A stretch of DNA of 64,000 nt from Streptomyces mirabilis (GTDB lineage: Bacteria > Actinomycetota > Actinomycetes > Streptomycetales > Streptomycetaceae), in NCBI RefSeq assembly GCF_018310535.1, contig NZ_CP074102.1, positions 8,742,001-8,806,000 of the forward strand. The letters are read 5' to 3'. The notes below the pieces were generated by a model. That model searched no databases, had not been told where the DNA came from, and worked only from the letters and a program-made list of their open reading frames with translations. How positions within the stretch are numbered: position 1 is the stretch's first letter; every line of letters starts with the position of its first letter. The translations under genes were made by a program, and so were the position numbers. Positions 25,495 to 33,082 of the stretch are shown here, piece after piece.

Positions 25495-25842
25495 CAGCGG
25501 CAAGATCGGCGGTTCGCTCTCCGCCAAGGCCGTCTTCCAGACGGCGTTCAAGGGCCAGTACCAGCACGTCTGGACCGCCAAGCACACGGAGTCCACGACC
25601 TACAGGATGACGGTCAAGCCCGGTGACGCGCTCGTTTTCGGGGCCAGCGCCGCCATGCAGCGGATCCAGGGCACTCTGACCACCAACCAGGGCCAGGCCG
25701 TGCGCAACGTCATCGTGGACAGCCCGTCGACCGCGTCAATACCTCGTCGTTCATCGCGACCACCATCACCGCGCCGGGCCGCCCCACCACCAACCTGCCC
25801 CCCGCGGCACCCCTACGCAGCCGGGCAGTGCCGGTTTTCTGA
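25495..25842 (+). pseudogene. Fragment of an unidentified gene, frameshifted
   Basis: Strong Streptomyces codon use in QTAFKGQYQHVWTAKHTEST and TVKPGDALVFGASAAMQRIQ, then a frame change near 25735 to NTSSFIATTITAPGRPTTN and a stop. The 5' end is cut off near the start of the convergently fused phosphatase gene. Confidence 0.45.
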
Positions 25843-25849
25843 GCTCTAT

Positions 25850-25881
25850 AGCGTCACATGAAGGCGTCACGGTGTGACGCT
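25850..25881 (+). terminator. 9-bp hairpin followed by TTT
   Basis: AGCGTCACA (25850-25858) and TGTGACGCT (25873-25881), then TT. It ends the fragment at 25495-25842. Confidence 0.6.
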
Positions 25882-26090
25882 TTCTGAACGTGATTGCCTC
25901 TGGCGAACTGATGGTGGACGGTCGCCGCAAGTCCATCCAGGCCATGGCCTCGCGGCTGCCGGACGCGTCGGCGCCCCGGGTCCCGGATGCCCGTTCCTAC
26001 AGGTCAGACCCGGCGCCCGCCGCCTCGGCCACCGTCTCCCTGCTCGTGCCATTCGTCCCCTCCGACGTGCTGTGATGAGCCTCACCGCAA

Positions 26091-26110
26091 ACATGAGGGC
26101 CCCCTCGAGT
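26091..26110. promoter_or_regulatory. TetR-type operator copy 1
   Basis: ACATGAGGGCCCCCTCGAGT. The core GAGGGCCCCCTC differs by one base from the perfect palindrome upstream of the TetR gene at 28183. It is one of two direct copies 37 bp apart ahead of the secreted-protein gene at 26248. Confidence 0.65.
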
Positions 26111-26127
26111 ACGCTGGCAACGTCGAA

Positions 26128-26148
26128 CATGAGGGCCCCCTCCGAATG
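26128..26148. promoter_or_regulatory. TetR-type operator copy 2
   Basis: The site reads ACATGAGGGCCCCCTC then CGAAT. Same core as copy 1. It lies 100 bp before the start of the gene at 26248. Confidence 0.65.
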
Positions 26149-26247
26149 ATCCTCACAGTTCGGCACCCGGCCGATCCGGATTCCCCGGATCACGGACAGG
26201 ACGGCCGCCCGGTCAACGGAATCGCGGCACATCACAAGGAGATGACC

Positions 26248-26640
26248 ATGAACAAGTGGATCAAGCGCGTCTCGACCGCTGTCGCTTCTACGGCGCTGGC
26301 AGGCGGAGCCCTTCTCGGAGTCAGCGGCACGGCGTCAGCGGCGACGGCCTCGGCGCCCGGGGAGCACACGCAGACCGCGATCACCGCCTTCGCCACCAGC
26401 GGCGACCGCACGGACCGATACCAGAGCGCCCACCACGAGGCACAGGACGACAGCTGGGGCGCACCCCGCGGCTGGTACACGAACGACGACCGCCAGGGCC
26501 ACTACGGTGAAGAGCGCTGGAACGGTAGCCACGTGTACGTCTGGGACGGGTACCGCTGGGACGAGGCGACGACGTGGCACCGCGTCAGCGCCGAGCGCTG
26601 GCACCTGGACCAGGTCGCGTGGTACGCGAACCAGCGCTGA
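26248..26640 (+). CDS. Small secreted protein rich in Trp, His and Asp
   Basis: 130 residues. A classical signal peptide (MNKWIKRVSTAVASTALAGG to GTASA, cleaved about residue 32) precedes a hydrophilic mature domain with repeated aromatic motifs (WGAPRGWYTNDDRQ, HVYVWDGYRWDE). AAGGAG stands 6 bp before ATG 26248. Two operator copies upstream match the site before the TetR gene at 27462, so TetR repression is likely. A long hairpin follows. Function is not known. Confidence 0.75.
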   Translation: MNKWIKRVSTAVASTALAGGALLGVSGTASAATASAPGEHTQTAITAFATSGDRTDRYQSAHHEAQDDSWGAPRGWYTNDDRQGHYGEERWNGSHVYVWDGYRWDEATTWHRVSAERWHLDQVAWYANQR

Positions 26641-26658
26641 TGCGGCCGCAGGCCGGCA

Positions 26659-26725
26659 CGGTCGGTTTGACCGGCCGCAACGACGTGGCTTTGGGCTGTG
26701 CCGTTGCGACTCGTCAAACCGACCG
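26659..26725. terminator. Long imperfect hairpin
   Basis: CGGTCGGTTTGAC (26659-26671) pairs exactly with GTCAAACCGACCG (26713-26725); the inner parts pair imperfectly (CGCAACG/CGTTGCG). It follows the secreted-protein gene. Confidence 0.6.
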
Positions 26726-26920
26726 CTCGCCGAGCCGACATCGAGCGCGAGCCGGTGACATCGCCCTCCGGCTGAACAGGGACAACACGCGGGATCCGTG
26801 TGTGCCGCTCCCGTCCACCGGCGCTTCCGGTCGCGCCGGCGGTACCGCCACCCCCGCGCCTCGAAGCACACGGGGAGCGATCGCAGTGCCGGGCAAGCGA
26901 GGACATGGAAGTGAGGGACC

Positions 26921-27343
26921 GTGAGATCGGTCAGAACCGTGGCACACGAGCTGACCGTGCAGCTCGTCCTGTCGCACGACCTGTCGGTGCCGATACGTGC
27001 AGCACTGCAGTACGACGCGGATGATCCCTATGCCGTGCGTGCCGTCTTCCACACCCTGAACCAGAGCGGAACGGTCGAGTGGCTCCTCAGCCGCGACATG
27101 CTGGCTCAGGCTCTGAGCGAGCACACCGGGCACGGAGACGTGCGCATGTGGCCGCCCCGTGACTCAGGACGCGATGCGGTGCGCATGGTTCTTCGTTCGC
27201 CTGGGGGATCGGCCCTGCTCGAGTTCCCCGCGCAGGGCGTGGAATCCTTCCTGCGCGAAACATGGTCCGCGGTGCCGCCGGGGGCCGAATCCAGCCGGCT
27301 CGACCTGGACGCCGAACTGGCACAGCTGCTGGCGGAAAACTGA
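26921..27343 (+). CDS. SsgA-like (SALP) sporulation/cell-division regulator
   Basis: 140-residue member of the SsgA/SsgB family found only in morphologically complex actinomycetes, where members control septum placement and spore maturation. The family pattern is clear: LVLSHDLSVPIRAALQYDADDPYAV, GHGDVRMWPPRDSGRDAVRM, LEFPAQGVESFLRETWSAVPPG. Length matches the family. GTG 26921 is preceded by a GAGGG sequence. It lies between a secreted-protein gene and a convergent TetR gene, with a hairpin between the convergent stops. The paralogue type is not assigned. Confidence 0.9.
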   Translation: MRSVRTVAHELTVQLVLSHDLSVPIRAALQYDADDPYAVRAVFHTLNQSGTVEWLLSRDMLAQALSEHTGHGDVRMWPPRDSGRDAVRMVLRSPGGSALLEFPAQGVESFLRETWSAVPPGAESSRLDLDAELAQLLAEN

Positions 27344-27381
27344 ACGCCTCCCCCTGGACGGTGACACCCCCGAGGGACTGA

Positions 27382-27412
27382 GGGCCCGGATGCCGACCGC
27401 GGCACCGGGCCC
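27382..27412. terminator. Bidirectional hairpin
   Basis: GGGCCCGG (27382-27389) with TGCC, loop, GGCA and CCGGGCCC (27405-27412). It is placed between the convergent SsgA-like and TetR genes. Confidence 0.7.
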
Positions 27413-27461
27413 GCCGCATGTCCCGCTGTAGGCCGCGTTGCACGACGTCGTATGCCGCGGC

Positions 27462-28166
27462 TCATGCCTCCTCACGGCACTCGCGGCACTCCTCTTCGGG
27501 GCACTCGAGAGTGGTGAGGGTCTGCGCGAACTGCTGAGGGGTCAGCGGAGGTTCGGGCAGCTCGTGGGCGCACTCGGCGCGGAAGGCGTCGAGCAGCAGG
27601 TGGAGATGGCGGCGCCAGGCGTTGGGAGCGACGGCACGGGTGGCCTGGATGATTCCGACCTGGGACCAGATCACGAAAGCGATGTCGTCCGGAGTGACGT
27701 CGTCACGCAGGACGCCCTGCTCCTGGGCGTTCCGGAAAATCTGAGCGACCCATTCCTGCGTGCGCTCAAACATTCCCCTGCCGAGCGCATGGACCGGCAG
27801 GCGAGCCGAGACCAGGTCATTGAAGGCCCGGTCACAGGCCTGCAGTTCACAGAGTCTTTCCAGGTAGGAGCAGAACCCCTCCCAGGCGTCGTCCATGACC
27901 GCGGCCTCTTCGGCAGCAGCGAGCAGATCCGTGAACTTCGCGGTGAAGAGCTCCTCGACCAGGTCGAGCCGGCTGGGGAAGTGCCGGTAGACCGTGCCGA
28001 TCGCGACACCCGCCTCGCGGGCAACACCCTCCAGGGAAGCGTCCAGCCCCTGCTCGGCGAAAGCCTTGCGGGCAGCCGCCACGATCGCGTCCCTGTTGCG
28101 CTGCGCGTCGCGGCGCAGCGGTTTGACCGGCGCCTGGGGCGCGGACAGGACGTGCTGGTGACTCAT
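27462..28166 (-). CDS. TetR/AcrR-family transcriptional regulator
   Basis: 234 residues. The N-terminal TetR HTH is complete (AIVAAARKAFAEQGLDASLEGVAREAGVAIGTVYRHFPSRLDLV). The C-terminal ligand domain resembles the actinobacterial SBP/C-terminal type (MFERTQEWVAQIFRNAQEQGVLRDDVT). The last residues are unusually Cys/Glu-rich (ECPEEECRECREEA), possibly metal- or redox-sensing. A perfect palindrome GAGGGGCCCCTC lies 17 bp before its start and recurs twice ahead of the gene at 26248, which supports autoregulation and control of that gene. Confidence 0.9.
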   Translation of the reverse strand: MSHQHVLSAPQAPVKPLRRDAQRNRDAIVAAARKAFAEQGLDASLEGVAREAGVAIGTVYRHFPSRLDLVEELFTAKFTDLLAAAEEAAVMDDAWEGFCSYLERLCELQACDRAFNDLVSARLPVHALGRGMFERTQEWVAQIFRNAQEQGVLRDDVTPDDIAFVIWSQVGIIQATRAVAPNAWRRHLHLLLDAFRAECAHELPEPPLTPQQFAQTLTTLECPEEECRECREEA

Positions 28167-28177
28167 GCCTCCAGACT

Positions 28178-28202
28178 AACATGAGGGGCCCCTCGAATTA
28201 GG
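28178..28202. promoter_or_regulatory. TetR autoregulatory operator
   Basis: The site reads AACATGAGGGGCCCCTCGAA, then TTAGG. The 12-bp palindrome is at 28183-28194. The flanking ACATG and CGA bases are also shared with the copies at 26091 and 26128, which marks a specific site rather than chance GC symmetry. Confidence 0.7.
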
Positions 28203-28294
28203 TTGTGATCTTGCTCACGGTACGGACGGAACGTGGTCCAGAAGCACGCACGCAGGGCGCGCCGAAGACGACGAGCCTCCGGCTCAGGCCGCTA

Positions 28295-29391
28295 GGGCCT
28301 GTGTGATGTTGTGATCGTTCTTCGGATTCCGGTCCCGTACGGGGGCTGGATCCGGTAGGACGCTGGTGTGACGCGCAGGCAACTCACCGACAGGCAATGG
28401 AAGTTGATCGAGCCGTTCCTGCCGATAGGCGAATACGGCCCGTACCCCGAGCGGCTGCGGGAGCAGTTCGAGGGGGTGATCTGGCGGTTCCGCACCAGCA
28501 GCCAGTGGCGGGAGATGCCGGGTGAGTTCGGTCCGTGGGCGACGGTCTACGGCCGCTTCCGGGTCTGGAGGGACGCCGGCGTCTTCACCGCATTGCTGGA
28601 AGGCGTGATCGCCGAGGCCGCCCGCCAGGGGAAGACGGATTTGTCCCTGGTCAGCGTGGACTCCGCCACCGCCCGCGCCCATCACGACGCCGCCGGGATG
28701 TGCATCGGGGAGGAGGTCATGGACGCCCTTGAGGAAGCCGCCGCCGAGCAGTAGCGGGCCCGACAAAAGGGGGCGGCCCGCCAGAACAGAACGGACAGGA
28801 CGGGAGTGGCGGCCCCGACCGGGAAGAGCGGCGCCGCGTCAGGCGACGGCGCAGGATCCGCTTGACGGAGGCCCTGCTCGGCAGGTCCCGTGGAGGGCTG
28901 ACGAGCAAGGTTCATCTCGCCGCGGACCGCAGGTGCCGTCCGCTGTCGCTGGTCCTGACCGCAGGACAGGCGCCGACAGCCCGCAGTTCGTTCCCGTGCT
29001 GCAGAAGGTGCGCATCCGTCTGCCTGTCGGCCGTCCGCGGACCCGGCCTGACGCTGTCGCCGCGGACAAGGCCTACTCGTCCCGCGCCAACCGCTCTTAC
29101 CTGCGCAAACGCAACATCAAGACAGTCATTCCGGAGAAGAAGGACCAGGCCGCGAACCGGAAGAAGAAAGGCAGCCGGGGCGGCCGGCCCACCCGCCACG
29201 ACGCCGGTCTCTACAAAGAGCGGAACACCGTCGAGCGCCTGATCAACAAGCTGAAGGCCTGGCGGGGCATCGCGACTCGATGTGACAAGACGCCCGAGAG
29301 CTACCTCGCCGGCCTTCACCTCCGCGCTTCCATGATCTGGATCAACGACCTACTGAAGGCAGCTGAATGATCACAACATCACACAGGGCCC
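28295..29391 (+). mobile_element. IS5-family (IS427 group) element, decayed
   Basis: Ends GGGCCTGTGTGATGTTGTGA (left) and its complement with one extra C (right), flanked by TA at 28293-28294 and 29392-29393. Confidence 0.85.
28368..29370 (+). pseudogene. IS5-family transposase, inactivated
   Basis: N-terminal part 28368-28754 (LTDRQWKLIEPFLPIGEYGP ... SVDSATARAHHDAAG) ends at an amber codon where the other copies continue into the frameshift region. The C-terminal part (RSRGGLTSKVHLAADRR; RPDAVAADKAYSSRANRSYL; ERNTVERLINKLKAW) is split by a further one-base loss near 28970. It cannot be restored by a single -1 shift. Confidence 0.8.
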
Positions 29392-29447
29392 TAAACAAGC
29401 CGCGCACGCGAGCAGGTGTCCCACATCGTTCACGGACCGCATTGCCG

Positions 29448-30350
29448 TTACTTGAACTTCAGCTGCGTGCCCTTGGGCACGATCTGAATATCGAGATCGA
29501 CCTTGATGTTGGAGCCAACGACTGCGATGCCACGGGCCAGCATCGTCTTCCAATTGATGGTGTAGTCCTCACGGTGCAACTCGGTGGTGGCGTTGACGGC
29601 CAAGCGGGTCTCACCCTCCATGCCGACGCGCATACCGCCGTAGTTGGCGTCGAGGGTCACCGTGCGGGTGACGCCGTGCAGCGTGAACCCGCCGGTGATC
29701 GCCCAGGTGTTTCCTCCGCGGTGCACGAAGCGGTCGCTGTAGAACTCCATGGCGGGGTAGTGCTCCACGTCGAGGAAGTCCGCGGACCGCAGATGGTCGT
29801 CGCGCATCTGCACATTGGTATCGATCGAAGCGGCGTCGATGACGACATGCATCGCCGAGTCCTCGATGGTGTTGCCGATCCGGATCGCCCCGGCGAAGTT
29901 GTTGAAGCGGCCGTGGACCTGGGCGAGGCCGATGTGGCGTGCGGCGAACCCGATCCGGGTGTGGGCCTGTTCGATCTCCCATTCGCCGGGGTCGGGCAGC
30001 GGAAGGGATGGGGCTATCTGGAGCGTGATGTCTCGGGGGCCGGCCGGCACCCCGTCATCGGCGACTGGAATGCTGTCCCGGTAAGGGGCGAAACCCTCGG
30101 CGGAGACGGCCAGTCGGTATTTTCCGAACGGAACCATCGCCACGACCAGGCCGTAGGGATCGGCCTCACCACTCACTACCCTGCGACTGTGGCTGTCGTG
30201 CAGCGTGAACTCGGCTAGGCTCACGGGCTCGCCCATGGGGTCGAGGACCCGGCAGATGAGGAGACCCGCGCCGGGGGGCACGGTGAGTCCGGTGAGTGGG
30301 TTTCCCCTGCGCTGAGAGGCCTTCCGTCGGCCGAGAAGGCGGCTGATCAT
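29448..30350 (-). CDS. YceI-family protein with N-terminal beta-sandwich domain
   Basis: 300 residues in two parts. Residues about 20-115 resemble a carboxypeptidase-regulatory-like beta-sandwich (GLLICRVLDPMGEPVSLAEF, DPYGLVVAMVPFGKYRL). Residues about 125-300 form the YceI lipocalin-like domain (GEWEIEQAHTRIGFAARHIG, VHGRFNNFAGAIRIG, DFLDVEHYPAMEFYSDRF, GGFTLHGVTRTVTLD), which binds polyisoprenoid lipids. No signal peptide, so a cytoplasmic lipid-binding role is likely. The ATG 30350 start follows AGGGGT; a longer start is unsupported. Confidence 0.9.
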   Translation of the reverse strand: MISRLLGRRKASQRRGNPLTGLTVPPGAGLLICRVLDPMGEPVSLAEFTLHDSHSRRVVSGEADPYGLVVAMVPFGKYRLAVSAEGFAPYRDSIPVADDGVPAGPRDITLQIAPSLPLPDPGEWEIEQAHTRIGFAARHIGLAQVHGRFNNFAGAIRIGNTIEDSAMHVVIDAASIDTNVQMRDDHLRSADFLDVEHYPAMEFYSDRFVHRGGNTWAITGGFTLHGVTRTVTLDANYGGMRVGMEGETRLAVNATTELHREDYTINWKTMLARGIAVVGSNIKVDLDIQIVPKGTQLKFK

Positions 30351-30614
30351 GGTGTGCGTACCCCTATGCGGTCGGGCTTCGTGGGCCGCGCACAGCGCGA
30401 CGTCGGCCGGCGACCCATGACGGATATGCCTTCGGTTGTTGCCCGTTCGAGGCAAACGTACAGGCAGGTGGAAGCTCTGGCCTCAGCCGTGGTTAAGGCG
30501 TCGCCGCCAATGCCTGAACGCCCTCCCCGGTTGTCTTGAGGCCGTGGAGGGCGCTCAATGGTGAGCAACGTCGACAAGCGCCGACAGCTCATCAGTAGGT
30601 AGTCAGGCTGCCGA
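30351..30614. other. Intergenic; no gene seen
   Basis: Lies between the leader-peptide gene and the YceI gene, both on the minus strand. It should contain the end of the former and the promoter of the latter; no clear hairpin was identified. Confidence 0.4.
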
Positions 30615-30824
30615 TCAGAAGGAGGCGAAGACGCCGGCCTGGTGGAACTGGCCGAGGGCGCCCAGGGCTTCGCCCTTGACTGCGTCGACCTGAGCCAGGA
30701 CATCCGAGTCGCTGATCGCCGTGGGGCCGGCGATGACGCTGGCGTGCGGGCTCAGACCACCGGAGACGCTGTCGAGCTCGGCATCGGAGATCCCAACGGT
30801 CTGAACCTGGGGAGCGGAGTTCAT
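30615..30824 (-). CDS. Double-glycine leader peptide (bacteriocin/RiPP precursor-like)
   Basis: 69-residue peptide starting MNSAPQVQTVGISDAELDSV then SGG. The DAELDSVSGG stretch is a classical double-glycine leader, cleaved after Gly-Gly by C39 peptidase-ABC exporters. The core (about 42 residues from LSPHASVIAG) has no Cys and only a few Ser and Thr, so lanthionine modification is unlikely; it may be an unmodified bacteriocin-like peptide. AGGGA precedes the ATG by about 10 bp. No modification enzyme or exporter is adjacent. Confidence 0.65.
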   Translation of the reverse strand: MNSAPQVQTVGISDAELDSVSGGLSPHASVIAGPTAISDSDVLAQVDAVKGEALGALGQFHQAGVFASF

Positions 30825-31299
30825 GATGAAAGTTCCCTTCGCATGGATGTTCCACAAGGCGGCCCTGCTGGGGACAGATGGCAGGCCTCGACCGCAGGCG
30901 CGACATATTCCGGAGATCTTCGCGCGAGCCCGGCGGCGCAAAGGATCAAATCACGGAGCGCACCGAGCATCCAGTCAATCGGCGCCCGCACCAATGGGGT
31001 TGTACGCACAGGTTGCGCATCCGTGCAGACATGAACACGAATTGAGGACAACCTCTCTACACGCTGCACGGCACTGGGAGGTGACGGGTATTGCCACGGT
31101 GGTTCCGAACTGGACACTCCGTGCCAACAGAGCACCATTCGCCAGGCTCATGGGTAGATCCAACGCACCCCGTGTCGCGGCTGCGCATGTGGTGTGCAGA
31201 TTTCACCCCGCCGTAGGGCGCATACAGCGCCACCGGGGGAGTGGGGCAGGTGGCGTCCTCCACGCACTATGTCGGCGGCGCAACCGGGTCGGCGTACAC
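30825..31299. other. Lower-GC upstream region of the leader-peptide gene
   Basis: Contains the minus-strand promoter region of the double-glycine peptide. GC is visibly lower than the surroundings. No gene is supported. Confidence 0.35.
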
Positions 31300-31755
31300 C
31301 AGTGACAGCAGATGCGTGGGTGCTGCGTCGTCGCTCTCATGCACCACAGACGGGGCCAGCATCCGCTGCTAGAGCCAGTGCCGGCGCCGTCGGGCGGAAC
31401 CAGCCAGCGCAGGTGCCCGGCGGCCCGGTCCGGTGGGGGGGACCGTGAGCCACGCGCCCGTGCCGAGATAGCGGATTTCCGAGCCGACCCAGTGGCCGAT
31501 CGGGTCGGGTGGCAGGAAGAAACCCACCCGGCATGCGACGAAGTCCGCGAGGGCCGGGCCGGGAGCCTGAGGAATGCAGAGGAGAGCATCAAGGGCCATT
31601 AGGCCGAGTTGTTGCGGCACGCTCAGCACGTCCCAGAACCGCCCGCACGCCAGCACCGCTGTCCCCGTTGTTCCGTGCCACTGCCGTTTGCACGCTCGTG
31701 GGTCGGTTGCTGCGGCGGCCAGCCATTCCATGGCCTGCCTCGTGGATCGTCGCAT
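31300..31755 (-). pseudogene. Streptomyces conserved hypothetical protein, frameshifted
   Basis: Starts MRRSTRQAMEWLAAAATDPR and continues CGRFWDVLSVPQQLGLMALD, VACRVGFFLPPDPIG and YLGTGAWLTVPP, a pattern I associate with a widespread Streptomyces protein of about 150 residues. A shift near 31430-31395 is needed to read the expected RWLVPPDGAG. The tail is degraded. Confidence 0.5.
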
Positions 31756-31878
31756 GGCGCCTCTCGGGGATCCGTTGGCCGACGTGGGCTGCACACTTCC
31801 CCCTCGCTGTCGGGGTGGTCAGTGCCGACTCGCATCATGCTGTTGCATATTTCTATTTGGCGGAAGGGGTGGCGAACC

Positions 31879-32127
31879 GTGGCGAATAGCTATGAAATGT
31901 TCGCTTCCAGAGCAAGCGTTCCCCCGCGCCTGGGGATTTCGTTCGAGGTCATGACAGGAAACCCGATACGCGTCGGACTCCGGCGCCCCTGGCGGGACAT
32001 GTGGCATAAGATCCGCGCCGCGCTGCGCGGGCGGCCCGTGGACCCGCTGGCGTCCCTCGTGGAAACAGCGCGGCGTCTCGACTACGGCGCCGGCTGGCTG
32101 CAACGCGATGAAGGTGAGGAGGCGTGA
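31879..32127 (+). CDS. Small hypothetical protein
   Basis: 82 residues from a GTG preceded by GGAAGGGGTGG (MANSYEMFASRASVPPRLGI; later LRGRPVDPLASLVETARRLD). Basic centre, acidic C-terminus (DEGEEA). No domain recognised. It is divergent from the degraded gene at 31300-31755. Confidence 0.4.
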   Translation: MANSYEMFASRASVPPRLGISFEVMTGNPIRVGLRRPWRDMWHKIRAALRGRPVDPLASLVETARRLDYGAGWLQRDEGEEA

Positions 32128-32352
32128 GCGCCGCCAGCGCCCGGTATTGCTACGGCGCGTCCGGCCCATGCCGTTGAAGACGACTGAGCTCGTACTCGTC
32201 CACCGGCAGCGCGTGACAGGCCTGATTCAGGAAGTGCGTGGAGGCGGCGGGACCCGCCCCCCCCCAGCCCGAGCCCGAGCCGCAGGCCCCGGCCGCGCAC
32301 CCCGAGGCCGAGGCCAAGCCCGCAGGCGGCGCTGAGCGGCAGCGTGAACGCC

Positions 32353-32490
32353 ATGACCAGCAAGCCCTCTCCAGCCGCGACAGCGGCCACCGCACCCGAC
32401 ACTGCGGAAGACCGCTTCGGCACACGCGAATTCCCGATGCGCTTCAGCTCCACCCCCCGCGGAGCGCACCTCGCCCGCCGACTGGTGTGG
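32353..32490 (+). pseudogene. RsbW-like ATP-binding protein, N-terminal fragment
   Basis: The segment FGTREFPMRFSSTPRGAHLA then RRL matches the first 45 residues of Streptomyces anti-sigma-type ATPases. The ATP-binding domain is missing, and the frame runs into an unrelated fragment. Confidence 0.5.
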
Positions 32491-32849
32491 CCATCGACGA
32501 CACCGAGAACAACATCCACGCCACCGTGCAGGCTTTGGAATACCAGCAGCCCTACAAGGGCCCCCAGCCACAGAAACCCGAAGACTTCCAAGGCGGCGAC
32601 ATCTAGGCCACCGCCAGCATCAAGGTGGGCAACATCAACGGCAATGACATCACCGTCAGCCAATTCCCCTGGTCGCTCGCCTACGCGGCTGGCACCAGCA
32701 TCCAGATCACGGGCAGCGTCGGCGGCGACATGCCCAAGCCCGAGTACCCGATGGACCAGACCGTGAAGCCCGGGCGTTACGTGGCCGGCCTCCGCTACGG
32801 ACGGCCGCTCCATCCACGTACTGGTCCCGCCATACAAGTCAGCGGTTGA
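32488..32849 (+). pseudogene. Unidentified gene fragment with in-frame amber codon
   Basis: VAIDDTENNIHATVQALEYQ ... EDFQGGDI, then TAG (32604-32606), then in the same frame ATASIKVGNINGNDITVSQF and SVGGDMPKPEYPMDQTVKPG. Composition on both sides of the stop is protein-like. Family unknown. Confidence 0.4.
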
Positions 32850-32889
32850 TGAACTGGCCAGCGCACGAGTTGGAGACGAGCACGCAACC

Positions 32890-33026
32890 GCACGCAGCTT
32901 CTTGATCGCGTTCGCGAGCTGCCGACCCGGGTCGGTCCCCGCGCGCTGTGGAAACCGTTTGAAAAAGAGTTCGGATTCCTTGCGACGGACGCCGCCTACC
33001 TCCCCGTAGAGCAGACGAAGCCCTGA
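32890..33026 (+). pseudogene. C-terminal gene fragment
   Basis: TQLLDRVRELPTRVGPRALW, then KEFGFLATDAAYLPVEQTKP and TGA. Protein-like, no start; a remnant of an unknown gene. Confidence 0.35.
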
Positions 33027-33082
33027 TCAGTATCGCCACGCGCCACCCGTCTTCGTCCGACTCACGAACCCACGAGGTATCT

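Noticed and set aside
24284..25861. 525-codon plus-strand frame opposite the SpoIIE phosphatase
   Set aside because: Antisense shadow for most of its length; only the segment from about 25495 has real coding character, annotated as a fragment.
32082..32837. 251-codon minus-strand frame
   Set aside because: Low-complexity Gly/Val/Arg-rich translation; the plus strand shows recognisable fragments instead.
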